This document shows, piece by piece, positions 56,106 to 64,000 of a stretch of 64,000 nt of DNA. The position numbers and the translations under genes were made by a program. A model generated the notes under the pieces. It had not been told where the DNA came from, searched no databases, and saw nothing but the letters and a program-made list of their open reading frames with translations. Each line of letters starts with the position of its first letter. Position 1 is the first letter of the stretch. Source of the DNA: Sceloporus undulatus (taxonomy: Eukaryota > Chordata > Lepidosauria > Squamata > Phrynosomatidae); assembly GCF_019175285.1 (NCBI RefSeq), contig NC_056524.1, positions 9,318,608 through 9,382,607 of the forward strand, given 5' to 3'.

Positions 56106-56975
56106 TGTAAAGGATTGTGCCTGTTTGCCATGTTAATCTGATGGCGAAGATATGTCTTAACATTTTACAATAGTGTTCAAAGGACTGTAAAATGATGCTT
56201 TAAGAAATTATATTAGTCTGGCCTCTTCATGCCTCACTAACATCAGTTTGGGGACAGGAAAATCTAAAATTTCAAAGTAATTGTCCAGACCAAATAACCA
56301 CCTTTTCAGCGAGTGTAAAAATTATTTAAAGCTTACAATCTGCACAGATGGGGGGGGGGGGGCTTTGTAGGAAACACAGAGCCCAATCTTGTGTGTGATT
56401 ACTCAGAAGTCCCACTGTGTTCAGTGGGGCTTACTCCCAGGCAATAATGAATATGAAATGTACTTACTTCTTATTTTCATATAAAGTGAACTGATTTGCA
56501 TTTTTCAAACTCAGGATGCAGTTATTCTTTGGCTTCTCTACTTCTTTGAACTTTGCAATGCATGGGGAAGGGTTGGAACCCCACAAAAACACCCAATGAA
56601 ATGCTTCCATTTAGGGGAATGGGAAAGCTGTGTACAAAAAAGCCTCTCCTAGGAGGAAGTCTTTGCAAAAAGTGGGGATGTTAGGCAAAACAGCCTACTA
56701 CAAATATGTGTGGATTTTCAGATTGATTTTTTTAGAAAATCGCAAACAGATGCAGAAAAGGGACAGGATGAAGCTGGCCTTGAAAAGGGTGAATGGTACA
56801 GAAAGCAAAACAGATAGATCTGTCTTTTCTTATTCCTTGTGAAGTGTGCAAAGGAATGTAATAGAGAGAGTTGCTGGGAAATGAAATGGGAATGATATAT
56901 TTTCCTGTTGGAAAAAAGAGGTAGAATTTTAAAATGCTAGAATTTCTGCTTCCAGGGAATGCACTGAAATCTCTA
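56106..56975. other. No gene seen
   Basis: Poly-G at about 56351-56362. A 70-codon frame (56630-56842) has no domain. Confidence 0.45.
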
Positions 56976-56977
56976 CA

Positions 56978-56993
56978 ATCATCNNNNNNNNNN

Positions 56994-57042
<49 letters not shown>
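56978..57042. repeat. (ATC)n microsatellite with a 10-N assembly gap
   Basis: N at 56984-56993, followed by about 16 ATC units. The gap sits exactly in the repeat, so its true length is unknown. Confidence 0.95.
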
Positions 57043-57043
<1 letters not shown>

Positions 57044-57101
57044 TGTCATTTTTGTTATTATTTTTTTAAGTAAAGCTGAACACAATTCCAACGGAGGTGT
57101 A

Positions 57102-57567
57102 TTGTTATTGTTGCTGCGTGCCTTCAAGACTTATGGGCCCCATACAGACTGGCCAAAATAAAGCTGCTTCAGGTCACTTTGGAGGTATGCTGTTTAAATG
57201 ATGCATGTGTCCTAAGATTCCGGAAGCCACACAAAAGCTGCATTCCAGTTCTTAGGACTGGAATATGGTTTTTGCACGGTTTCCGGGCTCTTAGGGCACA
57301 TGCATCATTTAAACAGCATACCTCCAAAGTGACCCGAAGCAGCTTTATTTTGGCCTATCTGTATGGGGCCATGGTGACCCTAAGGTGAATCTATCATGGG
57401 AATTTCTTGGCATGTTTCTTCAGAGGGGGGTTGCCATTGCCATCCTCTGAAGGTGAGAGAGTGTGACGGACCCAAGGTCACCGCATGACTTTCCATGGCT
57501 GAGCTGGAATTTGATCCCTCGTCTGCAGTCATAGTCCAATGCTCAAGCCATTACACCATGCTGCTGT
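57102..57567 (-). mobile_element. Sauria SINE interrupted by a DNA transposon
   Basis: Minus strand. Tail TTGTTATTGTTGCTGCGTGC and CTTCAAGACTTATG, interruption at 57136-57370, then ATGGTGACCCTAAGGTGAAT, CATCCTCTGAAGGTGAGAGA, GACCCAAGGTCACCGCATGA and the head near 57560. Nearly full-length apart from the insert. Confidence 0.9.
57136..57370. mobile_element. Palindromic DNA transposon with 3-bp TSD (ATG)
   Basis: Ends GGCCCCATACAGACTGGCC and, reverse-complemented, GGCCCCATACAGATAGGCC. ATG stands at 57133-57135 and 57371-57373; the SINE host reads GACTTATGGTGACC without the insert, which fixes the boundaries. Arms of about 100 bp including AAAGCTGCTTC and GAGGTATGCTGTTTAAATGA. Same family as 7250-7486. 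Non-coding. Confidence 0.93.
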
Positions 57568-58950
57568 GTGACCAGGTGTAATAACCTTGTGGGTTGCTTC
57601 TTCTTGCTTCTGCCTGAGTAGGAGTGGGACCCCTGTCTTGGGCTTTTATAACTTCTGTTGAGAAAGAGCTCAACTATTTACACTTCTGGACAACTGGCCA
57701 CCTCACTGGTCAATTGTCTTAACATGCAACTTAACCTCATCACACCATTAACCCTTTGGAAAGAAAACTATCCCTCAGCTGTGTTGACCAAGTAATGGGA
57801 GAAACCCCATCATCACAACACGTTTGCCTTTAGGCAGAGTGGGGCAACTACTTCAGACAGCAGGTGATGGAGAATGGCAGTGGAAGTCATTGTTGACTGG
57901 TGGCTCCCATGTGATTAGGGTAATAAATCCACTCTGGATTTTAGTCCAAACTGTCAAGGATTTCTTTTGAAGGTGATGAAGCTATTTTAGATAGCTCCAT
58001 TAATATTCAGAGTAAAACTCAGAGTAGTTCTAACGCCCCAGGGACAAAGAAACCACCAGATAACAACCCCCAGATATTTCTCCTGAGCATCCTTGTTTGT
58101 ATTGGAGGACAACACTATCCATGTCACAGACCTGAACTGGAGTACTCTCTGAAGTACAGTAGAGGGCATTTTATCCCAGAATCGATAATGAAGAGGTCCA
58201 GTTAGCTTTAGTTTGTAGGGTGGTCACAGGGTACCATCTTCTCCTTTAATTCCATTAGAAAAAATTCTCCGGTCTGCCCTGTGCATGGCTTCTGAAACAC
58301 AGAGAAAGAGATTTGCTTTCTGCCCTCTTCAGAAGTGGCCAAAAGGGTAATAAAGTCAAATAAATTCTGTCTATCCAGGCTGGTATCTGACATCCTGCTG
58401 TGATATCTAAAGGAAGGGCTCTTCTGAACATTGTGATTTGGGAGTGTACAAAACATCTCTGATGCAATGGACCAAGTGGGCACCAGGATCATTTTGTAGT
58501 AACATTCCAGTCAGCAATTCAATCTGAGAGCTGAGAAACAAAATGAGGCAGCAATTGCAGACCTGGTGACCTGATGCTGAACTGGGGAAATAAGCTGGAA
58601 CTGAAAGCAGGAGGATTGCAGCTTCATTCTGTTTGTCATAAGGAATGGCTTTGGTATTCATAGAGAAGGCTAGCTCTATCCACTTGTTAGGTTATTTTCT
58701 ATCTTGCAAGCAAGCCTAAGCCATTGTGCTGCCCGTGGTGAAGAACAAAATGACATCCAATATTATCTGGAGCTGAACCCATTCCTTATGTCCAGTTCTG
58801 CAGGTACTTTCAGCCATTTAGAACCATAAAGTATTTCTGGATGTATTGTCCTCTCTAGAAATTGGGGGTACAGTGTGTTCACAAAAGTTAGGGAGCCACT
58901 GAGGGGTAGGGCTGTAAATCCTCTTATGTCTTCCTCTTCTATCTTTGATT
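57568..58950. other. No gene seen
   Basis: Unique-looking 1.4 kb with only chance ORFs (for example 94 and 84 codons on the minus strand near 58208-58661, no domain). Confidence 0.45.
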
Positions 58951-58973
58951 TCATAGAATCATAGAACCATTTA

Positions 58974-59170
58974 GGCTGGATAAGGATGAACAAACTGAAG
59001 CTTAATCCAAACCAGATAGCACTAATGCTGGATGAAGGAACCGATCATACAAACAGAAATGTGTCACATGTGCTGAATGAGAAATCACCTGACAGAAGCA
59101 AGTGTGTTGGACTGGATGGCCCTTGTGATCTCTTCCAACTCTGTGATTTTATGATGCTATGATTCTAGGG
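58974..59170 (+). mobile_element. L2 RT scrap followed by CR1 tail
   Basis: 58974-59045 reads like GWIRMNKLKLNPNQIALMLD, the L2 post-YADD motif. 59108-59170 (GTTGGACTGGATGGCCCTTG, TTTTATGATGCTATGATTCT) is a CR1 3' end. A short minus-strand CR1-like tail (ATAGAATCATAGAACCAT) sits at 58951-58968. Confidence 0.6.
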
Positions 59171-59879
59171 ATGGGGATATTGGAAAATGGCGTACAAGCC
59201 ACCAATTCCTTCTAGAACACTGAACTGGTCTGTATGGAGGAAAACCTAGCTAAGCAACTTGAGAGTTGGGAGCTGGAGTGGAAAAGGTCTATAAAAGCTC
59301 AGGTGCTTTATGGCCAATGCGATTATATTAGCATAGAGCCCATTTGGAGAGGTTTCATGTGTTCTGCCTGTGACACTGCAGCAATTTCCTCTTCTACATT
59401 CAAGCTAGGTATCAGGCAAATGATAAATCATTTGCATCCATTTCTCCATGAACGGAAAGGAGGCAAATTACTATGCAAATGCAACTGTTGGCAAGCAGGA
59501 CCGTGTCAACCCAAACAGAGTCAAATTAGTTGACGATTTTCCAAGAACAAATTTACATATTGGAGGGAAACACACACACACATACACATACCCTAGACCT
59601 GTCTGTGGAACACAGGTTATCCAAGAGGGAACAGAGCATGTTTCCAAAATGTCTGAAAGAATGAGATTAGGAAGAAAATAGAGATTCGGTTGATGCATTT
59701 GGTCAAATTAAAGGTAAACCTTTTTGTCTAGACTTTGTCACAGTTTGCTGGTCAGTGTCACAGCATGGTGGGGTATTCGAACAGTAGTGAGTATCCCACC
59801 TAAGTCCAATCCTGATGCAGACCCTGGACCCTCCGTTAGTGCTAAATGGCAAGCTGCTGTTTTAATTTCCCTTGAATTC
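59171..59879. other. No gene seen
   Basis: A 99-codon frame (59234-59533) has no domain. A CACACA-rich patch lies at 59571-59586. No repeat recognised. Confidence 0.4.
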
Positions 59880-60008
59880 CATTTTGATAGGTTAACCCTA
59901 TTTCGATGTTTGTCTTTTTGTATGTTTTTAGTTGTATTGTTTATTAAATTATAAACCCCTTTAAGTCCCAATTTTGGGAGAAATGCATTATTATATTCTA
60001 TTATTATG
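59880..60008 (+). mobile_element. L2-type 3' tail
   Basis: AAACCCCTTTAAGTCCCAAT, TTTTGGGAGAAATGCATTAT and an ATT-rich end resemble an L2 tail. Confidence 0.6.
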
Positions 60009-60117
60009 AATATAATAACAGAATCATAAAACTGGAAGTGGCCACAAGGACCAAGTTTATTTTCTCTTGCTCCAGAGAATAGGGACTGGGGCAATGGATT
60101 CAAACTATAGGAAAAGA

Positions 60118-60307
60118 TGTGAATTCGAAGGCTTTCATGGCCAACATCCATAGTCTTTTGTGGGTTTTTCGGGCTATGTGGCCATGTTATAGAAGAGTTT
60201 CTTCCTGATGTTTCACCATTCTCTGAAGATGCCAGCCACAGATGCTGGCGAAACGTCAGGAAGAAACTCTTCTAGAACGTGGCCACATAGCCCGAAAAAC
60301 CCACAAA
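60118..60307 (+). mobile_element. Palindromic retroposon with hammerhead-ribozyme-like core
   Basis: 190 bp between perfect AAACTATAGGAAAAGA repeats (60102-60117, 60308-60323). Begins TGTGAATTCGAAGGCTTTCA; GTGGGTTTTTCGGGCTATGT and ACATAGCCCGAAAAACCCAC form the outer arms. Inside, CTGAAGA (60223-60229), a 6-bp stem GCCAGC/GCTGGC, GAAA (60250-60253) and CGTC (to 60257) follow hammerhead order. The very short self-complementary ACGT closing helix resembles that of hammerheads known from Penelope-like retroelements. One extra T precedes stem II, so activity is uncertain. Confidence 0.75.
60223..60260 (+). ncRNA. Candidate hammerhead ribozyme core
   Basis: Order seen: CTGAAGA, then T, stem II GCCAGC-loop-GCTGGC, GAAAC, GTC, AGG. 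Stem I could pair CATTCT before the core with AGGAAG after it (about 4 bp). The family resemblance is to minimal type I hammerheads in Penelope-like elements; the extra T between the core and stem II departs from the standard consensus. Confidence 0.4.
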
Positions 60308-60612
60308 AAACTATAGGAAAAGAAATTCCACCTAAAGATTAGGAGAAACTTCCTAACAGTGTGAACTGTTTAACAGTGGAACACAGTCCCTCAGAAAGTG
60401 GTGGAGTCTTCTTGTTTAGAGGTCTTTAAAAAGTGGCTGGATGGCCATATGTTGGAAGTGCTTTGATTATGAGTTCCTGTATGGCAGGTGGTTGGACTGG
60501 ATGACCCTTGAGGTCTCTTCCAATTCTATGATTCTATGACTTTATGACCATCCAGCCCAGTCCCCTGCCATGCAGGAATACACAAGCAAAGCACTCCCAA
60601 CACATGGCCAAT

Positions 60613-60622
60613 NNNNNNNNNN

Positions 60623-60673
<51 letters not shown>

Positions 60674-60674
60674 G
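60613..60674. repeat. (ATC)n microsatellite with a 10-N assembly gap
   Basis: N at 60613-60622 directly followed by about 17 ATC units; the CR1 fragment to the left stops at the gap. Confidence 0.95.
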
Positions 60675-61337
60675 GGGTCAACATAAGTGAACAGGAATCT
60701 TAAAGGCTTACACATGTACACCCAGAGTTACAAAGTGGTTGCTCCTGAGCATCATGAGATATTCAAATGGCTGCATGCTGCCAGGAAGTAAGCTTAGCAT
60801 TGCTGATGATGCGCACGCATGCATGTGTACACCATAAACAGATGCTACCTGCAGTCATGATTGTTACATGCAGTGGGGGATTTTTCTCATTTGGACATAC
60901 TAAAATGCTCCCACAGTTTGTGACAGGAATATATTTAACATTTGGTTTTGCTCAGCTTGTAGGCTGCAATGCAAGCAATCCTTGTGGTGTGTATTATAAT
61001 TAACACTGTGATTTTAATCACATGCCTGTACTTATATGTACAATCATGGTTTCTTGCTTTCTGTGGATTTCTTTCAAATTAATATAACAAAATTTGCAGT
61101 CTTGTAATAAGGGGAATGCAATTCCTATCTCCAGTTCCCTAAACATTATCTTCCTCCTGCATTTCACAGTCATTCACAATGGTTTCTCCATTTCTCCCAT
61201 ACAGTTTTGTTTGGGGCATGTTGGAAGTGGCTGTTCTTGGGATATCCTAATCAATTAGGGATCACGTACAGATCTAGCAATGTGACAAAAATTTGGGGGG
61301 CAAATTGGATTTTCTTGGCTCTAGTTGCCAAAGCAAT
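60675..61337. other. No gene seen
   Basis: Unique-looking; a 78-codon frame at 60767-61003 has no domain. Confidence 0.45.
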
Positions 61338-61340
61338 CAT

Positions 61341-61562
61341 AGCTGCATTCACACTGCAGAAATAATCCAGGATGCAACCACTTCAGATGCCATGGCTTAA
61401 TGCTATGAAATTCTGGGAACTGTAGTTTATTGTGGCACCAGAACAATTTGCCAAAGAAAGCTAAATGTTACACAAAACTACAATTGCCAGAGTTCCATAG
61501 CAATGAGCCAAAGCAGTTAAAGTGATGTCAACCTGGATTATTTCTACATTGTGGATGCAGCC
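61341..61562. mobile_element. Palindromic MITE of the CACTGCAGAA family, TSD CAT
   Basis: Left AGCTGCATTCACACTGCAGA; right reverse-complements to GGCTGCATCCACAATGTAGA. CAT flanks both ends (61338-61340, 61563-61565). Arms include AATCCAGG and CCATGGCTTAATGCTATGAA. Non-coding; best-bounded copy of this family. Confidence 0.8.
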
Positions 61563-61565
61563 CAT

Positions 61566-62671
61566 GTTGCATACATACTAGGTTAGCTTGGTAAAGGGGA
61601 TGCAACCCTGTCTCACCCTGGCAAGCATTTTAATGCCCCTTGAAGTCCCTGCTGAATAACCACCAGATGCTTATTATGGTTGGGTTACAGTGGAAGACAT
61701 TTGAAAAGTTCCATAAAAATCAGTCCATCTTCAACTCAGCTCTATTTAATACTAAGAATAAAATAGCCATCCCCTCTCCCCCAATAAACCTCCCATTAGG
61801 GTGGTTTCATGAAGAAGGAGGCCTGGATGCAAATCATTAAAAGGAAAGAATGATGGTAAACCTAAGCTAAAGTAGAGGCCACTTAGGAGCAAACACAATT
61901 TTAATGCAAATCGACTAACGTTAGGCAATCTATATGGAGCGTTCTGCAAAGTATTTCCTCTCCAACATACGGTTCCCTTCCAGCACTCTCAAGAAAATTC
62001 TTCCTGCCCTGGATGTAAGCAATAAAGCAAATTATTTTACGGCAGAAAGTAATTAGACAGAAGGGCTGCTAGTAAAAATAAATAAATAAATAAGAAATAA
62101 AAGAACTCTCCCGATGCTCTCTGCTCGCTGTACTAACCCTCTGCATGGTTTTTATGGTGCTCTGTGGAGTCACCATTTCCTGTCCCTCTTGAACATACCT
62201 TGCTCATTTCCCAAAGACAGCCAATCAGAGGCCCGCAAACATATTGAGCGGATATTTACAGCACCAGAGCTGTCCTCATAACTCAAGGCCTTTGGGAAGT
62301 CCTTGGACTTCTGTCTTCAAATGCGGCAGCTGAACAAAGCCAGTTGGAAAACAAAAGAAAGGTTTCAATGATGCTGACGACAAATAAGCTTTGTCACAGA
62401 ATGTAAGAAACATGGAATGCAAGCGTCCAAATAGTTACGGTCATGAGCGTCAGTACTTTCCAACGTAATGAATGTTCAGTTCTTTTCAGGCAATGCCCAA
62501 AGCCGATTCTGTTGTTGTTGTTGTGATGCAACAGTGTGCGTTCTTGCAATTGTAGCCTTGTTATAGGTAATTGTCGGAACATATGGTGTTGCTTTTTATT
62601 AAGCCAATCTATTTTTATTGATAGGGTCAACAGTCAATATTAATTAAATCAGATCACAGGCTCACAGATTA
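61566..62671. other. No gene; possible conserved noncoding block at about 62020-62450
   Basis: No repeat is recognised from about 61570 to 62670. The stretch 62020-62450 is non-repetitive, balanced in composition and has few CpG, so it is a candidate conserved noncoding element. This is only a guess from appearance. Confidence 0.3.
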
Positions 62672-62797
62672 GGAAAGGGTGTCAAAAGTCAAGTAGTTTA
62701 AACCTCAGCAAGGCAGAAAATATACTACTACAGCATCACTGATAGGCGGCCATCCAGTTTCTACTAAAAATCTACTAACATAGAAAGCCTACCATCT

Positions 62798-63004
62798 TTG
62801 TTGTTGTGTGCCTTCAAGTCGTTTCCAACTGATGTAAATTGTCATGGGGTTTTCTTGGCAAAGTTTCTACAGAGGTGTTTTATCACTGTCATCTTCTGAG
62901 TCTGAGAATGTGTGACCCAGTGAGTTAAATGGCTGAGCTGGGATTTGAGCCCTAGTCTCCAGAATCATAGCCTAATGCTCAAACCACTACACCACACTGG
63001 CTCC
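62798..63004 (-). mobile_element. Sauria SINE with 12-bp TSD
   Basis: Minus strand: tail GTTGTTGTGTGCCTTCAAGT, CGTTTCCAACTGATG, body GGGGTTTTCTTGGCAAAGTT, head AACCACTACACCACACTGGC. AGCCTACCATCT stands before (about 62786-62797) and after (about 63007-63018). Confidence 0.92.
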
Positions 63005-63134
63005 TAGCCTACCATCTACCAAGGCAATAGGTATCATAGTTGAAGAGTTCCTACCACCAGGAATTCCTTTCTAATCCTCATTCTAAATCCTGTCTCTTCT
63101 AATTTGAACACATTATATGAGTCTCATGCTTTAG

Positions 63135-63280
63135 GCAGTGGTTCCTAACTTGGTCCTCCAGGTAGTTTGGACTTCAGCTCCCAGAATTCCTGGTTGTTGA
63201 CCAAGGTGGCTGGGACCTCTGGGAGCTGAAGTCCAAAACACCTGGAGGACCAACGTTTGGGAATGGCTGCCTTCAAAGAA
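63135..63280. mobile_element. Palindromic hAT-like MITE
   Basis: Left CAGTGGTTCCTAACTTGGTC and GGACTTCAGCTCCCAGAATT; right pairs with GGGAGCTGAAGTCCAAAACA and GGACCAACGTTTGGGAATGG. Target duplication not readable. Same family as 55955-56105. Confidence 0.75.
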
Positions 63281-63518
63281 AGGAGAAAAAACATAGCCAA
63301 TTTACTGAATTATCTACAGGGCAACCCTTCAACTATTTTAACTTGTTCACCATGTTGCTTCCTTTTCAAGCTAAATAAACCTGTTTCCTCCAGCCTTTCC
63401 ATTTGTTAATTTAGCTGAATGCTATCTACTTTGAATGCAATTTGGCCCTTTTCCCAAGAAGCCGAAGACAGCACAGAGAAACAGTGTGAGCTTCATGACT
63501 TACCATATACTCAACTAT

Positions 63519-63868
63519 GGGGTGAAACAGACCACCCCAAAGGAGTGGCTTCTGGCTGCTCTTTGAGTGCCAGGTTGGGGTCATGGCAACCACATGCCTC
63601 GGACCCGATCCAGAATTTTCCCAGCACAAAAAGAAACAGCAGAAACCTGCTATTTTTTGCACCAGAAAAAAAGGCACCTTTGCCGCAGCGGCGGTTTTTC
63701 CACATTTTGGCAGCACGTGACCTCAAAATGCCATGCTGCCGATGCACTGCCTGCCATGTGATCAGGAAGGTGCTGTGATGCCAGCTTAGGGGCAGAGTCG
63801 GGGCATGCAGAAGCCAGGCCCCCCAAGCCACTGGGAAGCCGGCATATGTTTCTGGTGTGTTTAGCCCC
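63519..63868. mobile_element. DNA transposon, GGGGCRAAACAGACC group
   Basis: Left GGGGTGAAACAGACC; right reverse-complements to GGGGCTAAACACACC. Flanks TAT and TAC suggest an imperfect 3-bp duplication. It splits another repeat whose halves are TACCATATACTCAACTA (left) and CAAGTTGACGTTGTATATAA (right, to about 63955). Contains CTGCCATGTGATCAGGAAGG. Non-coding. Confidence 0.7.
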
Positions 63869-64000
63869 TACAAGTTGACGTTGTATATAAGTCAAGGGCA
63901 GGTTACGGGACCAAAATTAGGGATTTTGATATGATTTGAGGATAAGTTGAGGGTATCCATTCCTCCCCCTCTGCAGCGTGACTGTCCCTTCAGAGGATAT

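Larger units (their letters stand above)
60058..60545 (+). mobile_element. CR1 LINE 3' fragment with nested palindromic retroposon
   Basis: Plus strand. Before the insert: CTCCAGAGAATAGGGACTGG and GCAATGGATTCAAACTATAG. After it: AAATTCCACCTAAAGATTAG, AGAAACTTCCTAACAGTGTG, GGCTGGATGGCCATATGTTG and octamer tail TATGATTCTATGACTTTATG. Short minus-strand CR1 ends flank it at 60012-60055 and 60549-60611. Confidence 0.88.
62672..63420 (-). mobile_element. Old CR1 3' part with two nested insertions
   Basis: Minus-strand CR1 remnants: 62690-62790 (CAGCAAGGCAGAAAATATAC, GGCGGCCATCCAGTTTCTAC), 63030-63125 (CCACCAGGAATTCCTTTCTA) and 63317-63405 (GGGCAACCCTTCAACTATTT, TTCAAGCTAAATAAACCTG). A Sauria SINE and a hAT-like palindrome interrupt it. 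Confidence 0.65.

Noticed and set aside
57568-57830. Solitary LTR
   Set aside because: The stretch starts near TGTG and has promoter-like text, but no matching end, target duplication or second copy is visible.
59234-59533. 99-codon open frame
   Set aside because: No domain; length is within chance for AT-rich DNA of this size.
60223-60260. Calling a definitely active hammerhead ribozyme
   Set aside because: An extra T lies between the core and stem II, and stem I is only about 4 bp; kept as a candidate only.

Overview
The window looks like intergenic DNA from a squamate reptile, probably a lizard. The reasons are: (i) BovB/RTE LINEs together with many tRNA-derived SINEs whose 3' ends copy the BovB tail (the Sauria SINE architecture); (ii) a second SINE type ending in an L2-like tail; (iii) abundant L2 and CR1 LINEs, with some L1; (iv) many short palindromic DNA transposons; (v) AT-rich sequence between them. 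I found no host exon, tRNA, rRNA or operon I could defend. Every long open frame with a recognisable protein is LINE reverse transcriptase. This is inference from repeat content; the species cannot be named from the sequence alone.

Layout. 1-1205 is an unusual CpG-dense block with a degenerate tandem array and a 113-codon open frame of unknown nature. 1.2-12 kb is mostly unique sequence with short DNA transposons, CR1, L2 and BovB fragments. 12.8-15.0 kb is a 5'-truncated CR1 with a nearly continuous reverse transcriptase frame. A 422-bp hAT element with an 8-bp duplication follows. 17.5-18.5 kb holds a mariner-type element inside another DNA transposon. 24-33.5 kb is LINE/SINE-rich, including an L2 inserted in a BovB (29.2-31.7 kb) and a SINE inserted in a SINE (27.6-28.0 kb). 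34.5-42.5 kb has BovB copies, a CR1 inside a BovB, a DNA transposon with two hairpins, a long fold-back element, an internally deleted zinc-finger LINE and another L2. 50.4-52.2 kb is a several-layer nest in a CR1. 54-64 kb has BovB, L1, CR1 and SINE copies interrupted by small DNA transposons, plus two 10-N gaps beside (ATC)n tracts.

How the pieces relate. Autonomous LINE families and the SINEs that borrow their tails are both present (BovB with Sauria SINE; L2 with the second SINE type). Insertions into datable hosts give a relative chronology. The clearest new pattern is a group of short, mostly palindromic DNA elements flanked by 3-bp target duplications of varied sequence (ATG, AGT, TGA, TAA, CAT, TAT). 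A second notable element is a 149-190-bp inverted-repeat retroposon carrying a hammerhead-ribozyme-like core, seen twice with 12-bp and 16-bp target duplications. I see no convincing new multi-gene system.
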